Origin: an uncultured Oscillospiraceae bacterium
GTDB taxonomy: Bacteria; Bacillota; Clostridia; Oscillospirales; Oscillospiraceae
Length of the DNA stretch: 64,000 bases
NCBI GenBank assembly: GCA_910587645.1
Contig: CAJUNA010000041.1
Span: 186,001 to 250,000, forward strand
Reading direction: 5' to 3'
Made by a program: the position numbers and the translations under genes. Shown in pieces: positions 8,478 through 16,330 of the stretch; the first letter of the stretch is position 1, and each line of letters begins with the position of its first letter. Under the pieces are notes generated by a model. That model saw only the letters and a list, made by a program, of their open reading frames with translations, ran no database searches and was not told the DNA's origin.

Positions 8478-8834
8478 TTATACCGCAGCAATCATAAACT
8501 TGTAATTCTCAATATAAACCTCAAACGCATAAACTCCCCACGGTTGCAGTTCAATATCTGTTGGCCTTAGATCGCCATGTTTTTTGTATACTTCTTCAAC
8601 AAACTCTGATGGAATGGTAAGATAGATCTCTACACCACAGCCAAGGTATTTTTTCTCATTATTAGCTACATAACCATCTGTGATCCCTAACAGAATTGAA
8701 TTATCGAACAGTGATACACCAACCAGGGGATCTCCGCTTTCTGGCGGCTGCGAAAAATCTAGGCTCCATCCAGCATTTACAAATTTTGCTGCAACATCAT
8801 ATGGGTTTTCACAAGCTAATATTGGCCGGATCAT
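8478..8834 (-). CDS. VOC (glyoxalase/bleomycin-resistance fold) protein
   Basis: This 118-residue protein has the look of a single vicinal-oxygen-chelate module pair. It opens RPILACENPYDVAAKFVNAGWSL, has a central GVSLFDNSILLGI strand pair, and ends with PWGVYAFEVYIENYKF. Members bind small molecules or metals as dimers. No specific substrate can be named. GGGGG lies 9 nt before the ATG. The gene is 53 nt downstream of hprK and co-oriented, so it is probably in the same transcript. Confidence 0.6.
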   Translation of the reverse strand: MIRPILACENPYDVAAKFVNAGWSLDFSQPPESGDPLVGVSLFDNSILLGITDGYVANNEKKYLGCGVEIYLTIPSEFVEEVYKKHGDLRPTDIELQPWGVYAFEVYIENYKFMIAAV

Positions 8835-8887
8835 TTCAATATTCCCCCAATCTCCAAAGAGACGCGGCAGAGGGCATCGTTGGCTGT

Positions 8888-9829
8888 CTAACCTCCTTGG
8901 GCATGGCGTTCCAGTTCGTCGGCCAATTCCTGGGCGGCGTTAAATCCGTACTTCTTATGCCGGTTGTTCATGACGGCCACCTCTACAATGGTGGCCAGAT
9001 TCCGGCCTGGCTGCACAGGGATTGTGATAATGGGGATCTCAATACCCAGGATATTGACCTTTTCCTCATCCAATCCGAAGCGGTCGTAGAACTTGTCCTC
9101 CCTCCACCGCTCCAGATGTACCACCAGATCCACCTGGGACTCGGACTTTACCGCGCTCATTCCCAGCAATTGCTGGACATTGATCACGCCTATGCCCCGC
9201 AGCTCGATGTAATGGCGGATCAGCTCCGGCGCTTTGCCATAGAGCTGGTCGGCCACCCGCCGGATATCGACGGCGTCGTCGGCCACTAGACGGTGGCCGC
9301 GCTTAATCAGTTCAATGGCGGTCTCGCTTTTGCCCACGCCGCTGTCGCCCGTAATCAGTACGCCCTCGCCGTAGATGTCCAGCAGCCCGCCGTGGCGGGT
9401 AATGGTCGGCGCGAGGGCCTGGGATAAGTACTCAATGACTTTGGTGGTAAACACCACCGTTGTGTCTGTAGTATGCAGCAGAGTTCTCTGATGCTTTCGT
9501 GCCATGGCAAGGCACTCCGGGTAGATGTCCAAGTCTCTCGACACTACTAAGGCTGGGATATCGTAAGTAAAAAGCCGGGAGAAGCTGTTTAGCCGCTGCT
9601 CTGGATCCATGCTCTCCAGCATTTTGGTCTCCGCCATGCCGATCACTTGCAAGCGTCTGGGATCAAAGTAGTCGAAAAAGCCCACCAACTGCAAACCCGG
9701 CCGGTTCACGTCCCGGATACCCACCAGGGCTTCCTCGAAATCCGCTCCCTTGTTCACTACGGCCAGATCCAGATGCTCCACCAGCTCACCGATTTTAACG
9801 CCGCCCTTCATTTCGTCCTTTTGGATCAT
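8888..9829 (-). CDS. hprK: HPr kinase/phosphorylase
   Basis: This 313-residue bifunctional enzyme phosphorylates Ser46 of HPr and removes the phosphate again, setting CcpA-dependent carbon catabolite control in low-GC Gram-positives. It shows the N-terminal HprK domain, the active-site His146 in TRHGGLLDIYG, Walker A GDSGVGKS (161-168) and the acidic pair VADD near 183-185. Length is normal. GGAGG lies 8 nt before the ATG. The gene starts a minus-strand run that includes a glucokinase, which suits a carbon-control locus. lgt, often next to hprK in Firmicutes, is here some 34 kb away. Confidence 0.95.
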   Translation of the reverse strand: MIQKDEMKGGVKIGELVEHLDLAVVNKGADFEEALVGIRDVNRPGLQLVGFFDYFDPRRLQVIGMAETKMLESMDPEQRLNSFSRLFTYDIPALVVSRDLDIYPECLAMARKHQRTLLHTTDTTVVFTTKVIEYLSQALAPTITRHGGLLDIYGEGVLITGDSGVGKSETAIELIKRGHRLVADDAVDIRRVADQLYGKAPELIRHYIELRGIGVINVQQLLGMSAVKSESQVDLVVHLERWREDKFYDRFGLDEEKVNILGIEIPIITIPVQPGRNLATIVEVAVMNNRHKKYGFNAAQELADELERHAQGG

Positions 9830-9895
9830 ACGCCTCGCCTCCGTTTATTCGCGGACCAATGGCGGGGTCCGCCTGATATTTTGATTGCAAGGGTC

Positions 9896-9924
9896 ATTAT
9901 AATATAAAAGGGGCGGCTTGACAA
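9896..9924 (-). promoter_or_regulatory. Sigma-A promoter of hprK run
   Basis: TTGTCA and TATAAT lie 17 bp apart on the minus strand, about 65 bp before hprK. A 7-bp leader hairpin (9851-9857 with 9866-9872) lies between promoter and gene. Confidence 0.75.
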
Positions 9925-9961
9925 GGGCGAGAAAAAGATTTGGAAAAAATGAAAATTATAC

Positions 9962-9990
9962 TTGCAATTTGTGTCAAACTCTGCTATCAT
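9962..9990 (+). promoter_or_regulatory. Sigma-A promoter of rpmB
   Basis: TTGCAA, a 17-bp spacer and TATCAT lie about 56 bp before the rpmB start codon. Confidence 0.7.
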
Positions 9991-10046
9991 ACTCAAAGGT
10001 GCTTTTTACACCCTAAAGAATTCCAAACAGCAAGGAGGTGCAACGG

Positions 10047-10235
10047 ATGGCAAAGTGTCAATTCTGTGACAAGGGTGTTACCTTTGGGATCAAGGTTTCC
10101 CACTCCCACAGGCGCTCCAACCGCGCATGGAAGCCCAATGTCAAGCGCGTGAAGGCGATCGTCGATGGTACCCCCCGCCATGTATATGTTTGTACCCGGT
10201 GTCTGCGTTCCGGCAAAGTCACCCGTGCTGTCTAA
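10047..10235 (+). CDS. rpmB: 50S ribosomal protein L28
   Basis: This 62-residue basic protein of the large ribosomal subunit begins MAKCQFCDKGVTFG, with the usual SHSHRRSNRAWKPN core and a C-terminal CTRCLRSGKV. The two Cys pairs (CQFC and CTRC) indicate the zinc-binding form of L28. The ATG is placed here because AAGGAGGTG lies 6 nt upstream; an earlier GTG falls inside that ribosome site. The gene is monocistronic between its own promoter and terminator, as is common for rpmB in Clostridia. Confidence 0.96.
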   Translation: MAKCQFCDKGVTFGIKVSHSHRRSNRAWKPNVKRVKAIVDGTPRHVYVCTRCLRSGKVTRAV

Positions 10236-10247
10236 GGCATAAAAATC

Positions 10248-10274
10248 CCGTCCGCTTTTGCGGACGGATTTTTT
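10248..10274. terminator. rpmB terminator, shared with convergent metH
   Basis: CCGTCCGC and GCGGACGG form a perfect 8-bp stem with a TTTT loop, flanked by A5 upstream and T6 downstream. The symmetry lets it act in both directions. Confidence 0.9.
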
Positions 10275-10306
10275 ATGCTTTGAGTTAGAAATCCCATCTT
10301 CCCACG

Positions 10307-12643
10307 TTACCTGCCAAACACCTGGGCAGCAACCCGAGCCGATTGAGCCGCATCCTTGGCGTAGAAGTCCGCTCCGATCTGGTCAGCAAAGGCCTGGGTC
10401 ACTACTGCGCCCCCTACCATGATCTTGCAGGGCGCGCCGGCTTCCCGGAGGGCCTGGATGGTGACGGCGATATTCTGGGCCGTGGAAGTCATCAGGGAGG
10501 ACAACCCTACCAGTGCTGCCTTGGTCTCCAGGGCGGCCTTTACAATAGCCTCCGGCGGCACGTCCCGGCCTAAGTCGATCACCCGATAGCCGTAGTTTTC
10601 CAGCAGCATTTTGACAATGTTCTTTCCTATGTCATGCACATCATCCTTTACTGTTGCCAGGAGGATGGTTCCCTTCTCCCCTGTCCCCTCTGGGAGCCTT
10701 TGGCGCAGAACCGCAAACGCAGCCTTTACCGCCCCAGCGGACGCCATGAGCTGCGGCAGGAACATGGTCCCTTTCTCGTATCGCTCTCCAACAGCGTCCA
10801 ACGCAGGGATAATGTGGTTGTTGATGATCTCCAGCGGGGTCTCCTGCTCCAAAAGGGCTTCCACTGCGGCGGAAACTCCGGATTTTGTTCCCATGACGAT
10901 CAATGTTTCAACCGGCGCAGGCCCACCAACTGGACGGTCTGCCCTGCCAATGATCTGGAACCGGGAAATAAACGCCCCGCAGTCTGGATCTGCCCCTGTC
11001 AGTACCTTTGCCGCTGATAGGGTATCGCGGATGCGGCTGGATTCCGTGTTGACAATAGGCACGTTCAGTCCTGTGCACAGGCATGCCGCCAGGAACGCGC
11101 AGTTCAGCTCATCCCGGCCCGGCAGGCCGTAGCTGACGTTGGACACGCCCAACACCGTTTTATATCCCGCCTGCCGGATGAGGCGGATCGCTTCTATTGT
11201 GGCAAGTGTTTCCCTCTGGCTGACAGACGCGGCCATGGCAAGGGCATCGATAAAAATATCCTCCTGGCGGATTCCGGCTTTTTCTGCGGCTTGGGCTGCT
11301 CGCAGGGCGGTGTCCCGGCGGGCTTCTGGCAGGCTGCTGACGCCTTGTTCATCCAAAGCTAGGACAATCAAGCCAGCACCGTACTTCACCGCCAGGGGCA
11401 GCATGGTTTGTAAGCTGGATTCGCCTCCGTTGATGGAATTAAAAACAGGCCGTCCCCGGCAGACCCGCAAGGCCTTTTCCATGGAGGCAGGGCTGGAGCA
11501 GTCGATCACCAGGGGCAGCGGCGATACTCTTTGGATAGCCAGCACCAGAGCGGGTAAAGCTTCCTCCTGGTCGATATCCGGCAGCCCCACGTTGACCACC
11601 AGAAAGTCCGCGCCTTCCGCCTGCTGGGCTACAGCGGCTTCCGCCGCGCTGTCCCAATCTTTGGCGTAGAGGGCTTCTTTCATGGCCGGCCGGCTGGTAG
11701 GGTTAAGGCGTTCGCCTACAGTGGCAATAGATGTCTTATCAAGAGCCTGGACATTCTGCCATCCGCAGAGACGGCACTGTCCGTCCGTTGTCCGCCTGAC
11801 AGGCCTTCGCCCATCTAATAGCCCCCGTAAAGCACGGATGTGATCCGGCGATGTACCGCAGCAGCCGCCCAGGATGGCTGCACCATCGTCCAAAAAGGCC
11901 CTGCCCCACTGAGCAAATTCTTCTGGGCGCACATCGTAGACAGTCTCCCCGCCCTTCAGACGAGGCAATCCGGCGTTGGGCTGGATCATGACAGGCAGAT
12001 GGGAGTTTTGCAACATGACGTCCAAAAGGGGCCGCAGCTCCCTAGGACCCGCGGAGCAGTTCAGACCAATTACATCGGCTCCCAGGGAGGTGAGGGTCAC
12101 AGCGGCGGCGGCAGGATCTGTCCCCAAAAAGGTTTTACCGTCCTCCCCAAAAGTCATGGTCACAAAAACCGGCAGGCTTGTCCGTTCCTTTGCCGCCAGG
12201 AGAGCCGCTTTAGCTTCCAGGAGGTCGCTCATAGTTTCAATAAGGATCAGATCCGCACCAGCTTTTGCGCCTGCTTCTACAATCTCGGCAAATAGCGAGT
12301 AAGCTTCCTCAAAGGATAGCTCTCCAAAGGGCTGCATCAGCACCCCCAACGGCCCTACATCCAATGCCACCAACGTATTCTCCCCTGCCGCCTGACGGGC
12401 TAGCCGGACTCCGGCGGTAATATAGGGTGCGGGATCCTCCCCCAGCTTCTGGCGGCTGGCCCCGAAGGTATTTGCAGTCAAAATATCTGCCCCAGCCGCT
12501 GCGTAGGCTGTATGGATGGCTTTCACCGTTTCCGGGACGGTTAAATTCATTTTTTCCGGTGGCATTCCCGCCGGGAGCCCCGCTTTTTGGAGCATGGTTC
12601 CCATTGCTCCGTCAAAAAGATGATAGGTGGTAAGATCTAGCAT
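10307..12643 (-). CDS. metH: B12-dependent methionine synthase, three-module form
   Basis: This 778-residue protein transfers a methyl group from methyltetrahydrofolate to homocysteine through cobalamin. Module 1 (1-290) is homocysteine S-methyltransferase with zinc cysteines at 196, 261 and 262 (GLNCSAGP, GGCCGTSP). Module 2 (about 305-560) is the pterin-binding TIM barrel. Module 3 (about 585-778) is the B12 cap and Rossmann domain with the cobalt ligand His670 in DVHDIG. The fourth, AdoMet-binding reactivation domain of E. coli MetH is absent, and the stop is followed by the rpmB terminator, so this is not a truncation by frameshift. A separate reactivation protein is expected elsewhere. 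The gene follows xerD by 63 nt. No cobalamin or SAM riboswitch is visible before it. Confidence 0.93.
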   Translation of the reverse strand: MLDLTTYHLFDGAMGTMLQKAGLPAGMPPEKMNLTVPETVKAIHTAYAAAGADILTANTFGASRQKLGEDPAPYITAGVRLARQAAGENTLVALDVGPLGVLMQPFGELSFEEAYSLFAEIVEAGAKAGADLILIETMSDLLEAKAALLAAKERTSLPVFVTMTFGEDGKTFLGTDPAAAAVTLTSLGADVIGLNCSAGPRELRPLLDVMLQNSHLPVMIQPNAGLPRLKGGETVYDVRPEEFAQWGRAFLDDGAAILGGCCGTSPDHIRALRGLLDGRRPVRRTTDGQCRLCGWQNVQALDKTSIATVGERLNPTSRPAMKEALYAKDWDSAAEAAVAQQAEGADFLVVNVGLPDIDQEEALPALVLAIQRVSPLPLVIDCSSPASMEKALRVCRGRPVFNSINGGESSLQTMLPLAVKYGAGLIVLALDEQGVSSLPEARRDTALRAAQAAEKAGIRQEDIFIDALAMAASVSQRETLATIEAIRLIRQAGYKTVLGVSNVSYGLPGRDELNCAFLAACLCTGLNVPIVNTESSRIRDTLSAAKVLTGADPDCGAFISRFQIIGRADRPVGGPAPVETLIVMGTKSGVSAAVEALLEQETPLEIINNHIIPALDAVGERYEKGTMFLPQLMASAGAVKAAFAVLRQRLPEGTGEKGTILLATVKDDVHDIGKNIVKMLLENYGYRVIDLGRDVPPEAIVKAALETKAALVGLSSLMTSTAQNIAVTIQALREAGAPCKIMVGGAVVTQAFADQIGADFYAKDAAQSARVAAQVFGR

Positions 12644-12706
12644 AATGGTTCCTTTCTTGCCGCCAGTTGCAGCAATGAAAAAAACGCGCCTTCCGGCACG
12701 CTCTTT

Positions 12707-13591
12707 TCATGCCCTGGGATGGGCTTTTTGATAAACGTCTTGCAGCTTTTGTTTGACCATATGAGAATAAATCTGGGTGGAAGAAATATCTGCGTGTCCC
12801 AGCATCTCCTGAATGGAGCGGAGGTCCGCCCCGTTCTCCAGCAGGTGCGCCGCAAATGAATGCCGCAGGGTATGGGGCGTGATATCCTTGTCAATCTGCG
12901 CCTTCCCCTGGTAGTATTTAATAATTTTCCAAAAGCCCTGCCGGCTCATGCGCTCGCCGCTCATGTTAACAAAAAGCGCCTGCTCCTTTGGGCTTAGCAC
13001 CATCTGTGGACGGATCTCTTTTACATAATCGGCCAGAGCCTTCACCGCCCCTGGATACAACGGGATAACCCGCTCCTTGCCCCGGCTGGCGCAACGGATA
13101 TAGGATCCTGGCAGGTTGACGTCCCCCACGTTCAAGCCGATTAACTCGCTGACCCGGATACCTGTGGCATATAAAAGCTCCAGCATAGCGTGATCCCGGT
13201 AGCCCTTCGCGTCAACGCATTGGGGCTGCTCTAAAAACCGCTCTACCTCTTTGCCGGTGAGGATCTGTGGCAGCTTTCGCTCGGTTCTCACCGGAATGGC
13301 ATCCTTGGCGGGGTTGTACCGAACCACGCCCCGGTTTTGCAGATAGCCATAATAGGATTTCAAAGATGCTACACTGCGGGCAATGCTGGAGGCCGACTTC
13401 CCCTTCCCGGACATGTAGCCCATGTATCGCTCAATATGCTCTGTTGCCGCCTGGGGCAGCGCGACCTCCTCCACCTCCAGAAGATACCGGGCAAACTGTG
13501 TCACATCCCGGACATAGGAGACAATCGTGTTGGCGGACGCATTACGCTCCAGCTCCAGATATCCGGCAAACCCCTGAATGTAATCCGTCAA
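12707..13591 (-). CDS. xerD: Tyrosine recombinase XerD
   Basis: This 294-residue site-specific recombinase should resolve chromosome dimers at dif with its partner recombinase. The N-terminal SAM-like core-binding domain spans residues 1-90. The catalytic residues are all present: Arg146 (ATGIRVSEL), Lys172, His240 and Arg243 (HTLRHSF), His266 (LGHAD) and Tyr275. The start is a TTG with GGAGG 7 nt upstream, and no better Met exists. It lies between spoIIM and metH. spoIIM near xerD is also the Bacillus arrangement, which argues for the housekeeping XerD and not an integrase. Confidence 0.9.
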   Translation of the reverse strand: MTDYIQGFAGYLELERNASANTIVSYVRDVTQFARYLLEVEEVALPQAATEHIERYMGYMSGKGKSASSIARSVASLKSYYGYLQNRGVVRYNPAKDAIPVRTERKLPQILTGKEVERFLEQPQCVDAKGYRDHAMLELLYATGIRVSELIGLNVGDVNLPGSYIRCASRGKERVIPLYPGAVKALADYVKEIRPQMVLSPKEQALFVNMSGERMSRQGFWKIIKYYQGKAQIDKDITPHTLRHSFAAHLLENGADLRSIQEMLGHADISSTQIYSHMVKQKLQDVYQKAHPRA

Positions 13592-13609
13592 TACATCCCC
13601 TCCTTTCTT

Positions 13610-14242
13610 CTAAACTGCCCCCAGCGCCAAACGGAACAGCAAAGGCGCTGCCAGCCTTTCGAAGAATATTCCCAACGACAGGATCACAGTACACAACACA
13701 AACAATAAAAAATAGCGGCTTCCATACAACACAGGCGATGACCGCTTGCCACGCCCAAAAGACAGGGAAAACAGTTCCATGGACGGCAGCCAAGCCGCTT
13801 CCGCCAGGATCAGGAAACACGGTAACGTAAACAGCAACCGGACTGACAGCGCACCCAGCGCCAGCAGCACACCTGGCCGGCCATAGCACCGGACAAAGCA
13901 GGATACTGTATACATGGTGAGGAAGCCAAACACACCAGACAGTGCGGGGATCAACGCCACCCCCGCTGCGGAAAATCCCATCAAGAACAGCAACGCCGCA
14001 TACCCAAAATACATGGCGGCACAGCTCAGCATGGAGACCTCCAAGCCATCTGCGTCATAGAGGCGGCAATAGTCGCCCAAATACCTCGCCAGAGCTTCCC
14101 ATACTTCCTCCCCGCAGGAGCCGGCATACAGATGCCCCGCCAATGCACCACCTGCAAAAGCTAGTCCCAGCATCACCGTCCGCAACGCCGAAGGATCCCA
14201 GTCCCCCAGGCGGATCGTCCGCATCACCATTCGTCCGCGCAT
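13610..14242 (-). CDS. spoIIM: Stage II sporulation protein M-like membrane protein
   Basis: This 210-residue polytopic membrane protein has about five hydrophobic segments: near 22-36, 75-95, 97-120, 128-150 and 178-205. SpoIIM is part of the SpoIIDMP peptidoglycan-remodelling complex that drives forespore engulfment. Its length and topology fit, and the next gene is xerD, the neighbourhood known from Bacillus. Sequence resemblance is moderate. AGGTG lies 7 nt before the ATG. The call implies a sporulating lineage. I would downgrade it if a profile search does not return the SpoIIM/DUF95 family. Confidence 0.72.
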   Translation of the reverse strand: MRGRMVMRTIRLGDWDPSALRTVMLGLAFAGGALAGHLYAGSCGEEVWEALARYLGDYCRLYDADGLEVSMLSCAAMYFGYAALLFLMGFSAAGVALIPALSGVFGFLTMYTVSCFVRCYGRPGVLLALGALSVRLLFTLPCFLILAEAAWLPSMELFSLSFGRGKRSSPVLYGSRYFLLFVLCTVILSLGIFFERLAAPLLFRLALGAV

Positions 14243-14370
14243 CTTCCATCACCTCGCCTCCAGCCTATGCAGCTCGGACAAGGTTTAGAAGCGGAAGGAA
14301 GAAATCAGACGCCGCCCTCAGGCCGTCTTACATGAACCTGCGCGGCGGCTTTTGGATTGCGTCCAACATA

Positions 14371-14399
14371 AATATAGTTCATTTCTCTTTATTTCGCAA
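14371..14399 (-). promoter_or_regulatory. Sigma-A-like promoter of spoIIM-xerD-metH
   Basis: TTGCGA and TATATT lie 17 bp apart on the minus strand. A leader of about 120 nt with one GC-rich hairpin follows. Confidence 0.55.
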
Positions 14400-14441
14400 G
14401 TAAAAATCGTAAAGTCTGTGGTATTTTGTCAGTTATTACAA

Positions 14442-14469
14442 AATATTATGTAAACAATATTATGTAAAC
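14442..14469. repeat. Perfect 14-bp tandem direct repeat
   Basis: AATATTATGTAAAC occurs twice with no spacer, 43 bp upstream of the spoIIM -35 element. Head-to-tail 14-mers upstream of a promoter could be binding sites for a regulator. The factor is unknown. Confidence 0.8.
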
Positions 14470-14554
14470 TTTCGGATTTAGGGATATTTTGGAGGGATTA
14501 TTTACCTCTCACCGGAAGATTTTGTGGACGGCTGATCCTGGCAGCCCTATATGT

Positions 14555-14597
14555 GGGGTTGGAGCCTGATTACAAACCGTAATCAATCTCCAGCCCC
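14555..14597. other. Compound hairpin downstream of the TIGR04086 gene
   Basis: The outer arms GGGGTTGGAG and CTCCAGCCCC (10 bp with one G-U on the plus strand) enclose an inner perfect stem TGATTAC/GTAATCA with loop AAACC. It lies 67 nt after the stop of the membrane-protein gene and has no T-run. It may be a weak terminator, an mRNA 3' stabiliser or a small structured RNA. Confidence 0.5.
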
Positions 14598-14663
14598 ATT
14601 TGGAAACAGTTTTGGCACATAGTTTTTGCATTTTGGTTATTTTTACATCTTGACAAACCTCCC

Positions 14664-15098
14664 TTACTTCCGACGCTTCCGGCGGGCAACAGTCTTGCCA
14701 CGCTTCCCCTTGGGGAGATTGTACCCTACCAGTGCCGCCAGCAATCCGCCGGCGGCCATAGACAAGCCTAGGCCTGTCAGGCCATTTTCAATCTGAACCG
14801 TATCTGTGGTCATTATCGAGGCGGCCAGAGTCAGCGCAAGAAACACCACTACTACTACCGGCACTGGCAGCATGGACGCCCCCTTCCCTTTCAGCACGCT
14901 GTATCCACAGCCTAGAAAGGATGCCAGTGCTGCTGTGACACATACCAGAGGGTAAAGCTGTTCCAAACCCAGAACCCCCCGGTCCACCAGCAGTGCGCAC
15001 AGCATTTGCAGCAGCACATAGGAGAGCAGCGAGATGCCGCCTCCAATCAAGCAATTTTTTACCATTCCCTCCGGCAGGGACATAACAACCTTTGACAT
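14664..15098 (-). CDS. TIGR04086-type membrane protein
   Basis: This 144-residue protein has four hydrophobic segments (about 14-38, 48-64, 76-94, 105-125) and a very basic tail ending in ARRKRRK, so the C-terminus is expected in the cytoplasm. Size, topology and position directly after yajC match the TIGR04086 family of Clostridia, whose function is not known. The ribosome site GGGAGG 8 nt before the ATG lies inside the 3' arm of a 13-bp hairpin, so translation is probably limited. Confidence 0.72.
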   Translation of the reverse strand: MSKVVMSLPEGMVKNCLIGGGISLLSYVLLQMLCALLVDRGVLGLEQLYPLVCVTAALASFLGCGYSVLKGKGASMLPVPVVVVVFLALTLAASIMTTDTVQIENGLTGLGLSMAAGGLLAALVGYNLPKGKRGKTVARRKRRK

Positions 15099-15106
15099 AA
15101 ACAGAA

Positions 15107-15150
15107 CCTCCCGGCCAATTGACTGATAAGACAGTATATTGGCCGGGAGG
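15107..15150 (-). promoter_or_regulatory. Hairpin that buries the TIGR04086 ribosome site
   Basis: On the minus-strand transcript CCTCCCGGCCAAT pairs perfectly with ATTGGCCGGGAGG. An extra ACTG/CAGT pairing lies in the 18-nt loop. The last six bases of the 3' arm are the ribosome site of the next gene, and the T-rich TTCTGTTT then leads to its ATG. It can act as a yajC terminator, as a translational lock, or both. Confidence 0.8.
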
Positions 15151-15173
15151 GTACAATATTCGGTTGGACGGGC

Positions 15174-15551
15174 TTATTTTGTCTCGTTCCCGGAGTCTTC
15201 CTCAATCTGAGCCGGCTCCTCCTTGGCTTTCTTTCCCTTTTTGGTATCCACAGGAGCGTTGCTGTGATTGGTGGACACTGCCCACTTGGTCAGCTCCATG
15301 CGTACGCGGTCATCGCTGGTTTCAATTACGATGTTTTCCTCACCTACCTGGACAATCTTGCCCACAATGCCGCCAATAGTGGTAATTTGGTCGCCTTTCT
15401 TCAAGCTGTTGCGCATTTCCTCCGCCTGCTTTTTCCGCTTGTTCTCCGGGCGGATCATCATGAAGTACATCAGCGCGACCATGACGACCAGAGGAATCAG
15501 CAGCGAACCCATGCCAACGGCACCTTCGGCCGCGGTATAAAACAATGGCAT
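15174..15551 (-). CDS. yajC: Preprotein translocase accessory subunit YajC
   Basis: This 125-residue protein has one N-terminal membrane helix (about 16-34) ending in MMIRPENKRKKQ. The YajC core follows (MRNSLKKGDQITTIGGIVGKIV), then a charged low-complexity tail. YajC associates with SecDF and YidC at the Sec translocon. tgt, queA or secDF, frequent neighbours elsewhere, are not next to it here. It is preceded by its own promoter and followed by the TIGR04086 gene. Confidence 0.93.
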   Translation of the reverse strand: MPLFYTAAEGAVGMGSLLIPLVVMVALMYFMMIRPENKRKKQAEEMRNSLKKGDQITTIGGIVGKIVQVGEENIVIETSDDRVRMELTKWAVSTNHSNAPVDTKKGKKAKEEPAQIEEDSGNETK

Positions 15552-15613
15552 AACTTTCTTCGTCTCCTTATTTTCCTGTTTTTTCCGTTTTCCGCAAAGT
15601 AAACGCTTTTTTC

Positions 15614-15642
15614 ATTATAGCGGATGTGGAGACGTTTGGCAA
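15614..15642 (-). promoter_or_regulatory. Sigma-A promoter of yajC
   Basis: TTGCCA and a perfect TATAAT lie 17 bp apart on the minus strand, about 60 bp before the yajC start. Confidence 0.75.
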
Positions 15643-15764
15643 GTACTAATTTTAGAGACGTTATAGACGGGCTGTCCCTGGGGAGGAAAGCAGAAATTCC
15701 ATTATAAGTCTGGATTATGCCCCCACTATCAGGATATCCCTCGCCACAGAACGGCACGGACGCG

Positions 15765-16292
15765 TTATGACAGATCCTTTCCAAGCATAATCAAATGAAA
15801 GCCGTTTTCATATGCGTTTGGTTGGATGCCTATGACGCGAAAGCCCTGTGCAAGATACCATTTATAGTCAATGCGTTCGCATGTCAAGGAAATGATCGCG
15901 TCAGGAATGCTGAGGATGGGTTTGCCATGGATGTTGAAGCCTATGGAACTGATCCCGCTGCGGAAGGTCAGGTATCCTTTGTTTTTGGCATACTGCTCCG
16001 CGATTTGGAACAAATCGCCTAGTTTATGCTCCAGTTTACACGCACCATTATCGTCAAACCCGCTGCATTCCAGTTCTAAAGCACGGTATCCCACTAGCTC
16101 ACGGCACAAAATCCACCCCTTCGGCTGTTCGCTGTTTTCCCCCATGTACCAGCCTACAGTTTTGATGGTCTGGTCTATATCCGTCAGTTGGCCGTAGGCA
16201 TCCTCAAAAGCGGGCCACCATTCCGGCTTGATGCGGTGCATGAGCCTAGCTACACTTTTGGCATTTTCAGAATTGATCTGATATACATTCAC
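15765..16292 (-). CDS. GNAT-like acetyltransferase
   Basis: This 175-residue protein starts at a GTG that has GGAGGT 6 nt upstream. A longer frame beginning at 16343 overlaps the preceding gene and has no ribosome site. The C-terminal half (KLEHKLGDLFQIAEQYAKNKGYLTFRSG, then DYKWYLAQGFRVIGIQ) resembles the helix-strand-FYxxxGF ending of GNAT enzymes, but the pyrophosphate loop RxxGxG/A is not clear. Substrate is unknown. It is the last gene of the galK-galT run and follows another GNAT by 38 nt. Confidence 0.55.
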   Translation of the reverse strand: MNVYQINSENAKSVARLMHRIKPEWWPAFEDAYGQLTDIDQTIKTVGWYMGENSEQPKGWILCRELVGYRALELECSGFDDNGACKLEHKLGDLFQIAEQYAKNKGYLTFRSGISSIGFNIHGKPILSIPDAIISLTCERIDYKWYLAQGFRVIGIQPNAYENGFHLIMLGKDLS

Positions 16293-16330
16293 TGCGATAC
16301 CTCCGTCCCATAGGAATTGAACGCTTTCCT

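Larger units (their letters stand above)
14243..14663. other. 421-bp non-coding stretch with repeats and hairpins
   Basis: No credible gene lies here. It contains a leader hairpin upstream of spoIIM (GCCGCC 14311-14316 with GGCGGC 14344-14349), the spoIIM promoter, an AT-rich block with a perfect 14-bp tandem repeat, and a compound hairpin at 14555-14597 downstream of the TIGR04086 gene. It is markedly more AT-rich than the flanking genes by eye. Confidence 0.6.

Noticed and set aside
12644..12706. Cobalamin or SAM riboswitch before metH
   Set aside because: The gap is only 63 nt and holds a plain ribosome site. The operon start at spoIIM also lacks a B12 box.
12707..13591. Integrase of a mobile element
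   Set aside because: The recombinase sits between spoIIM and metH with no att-like repeats, excisionase or cargo genes, so it is the housekeeping XerD.
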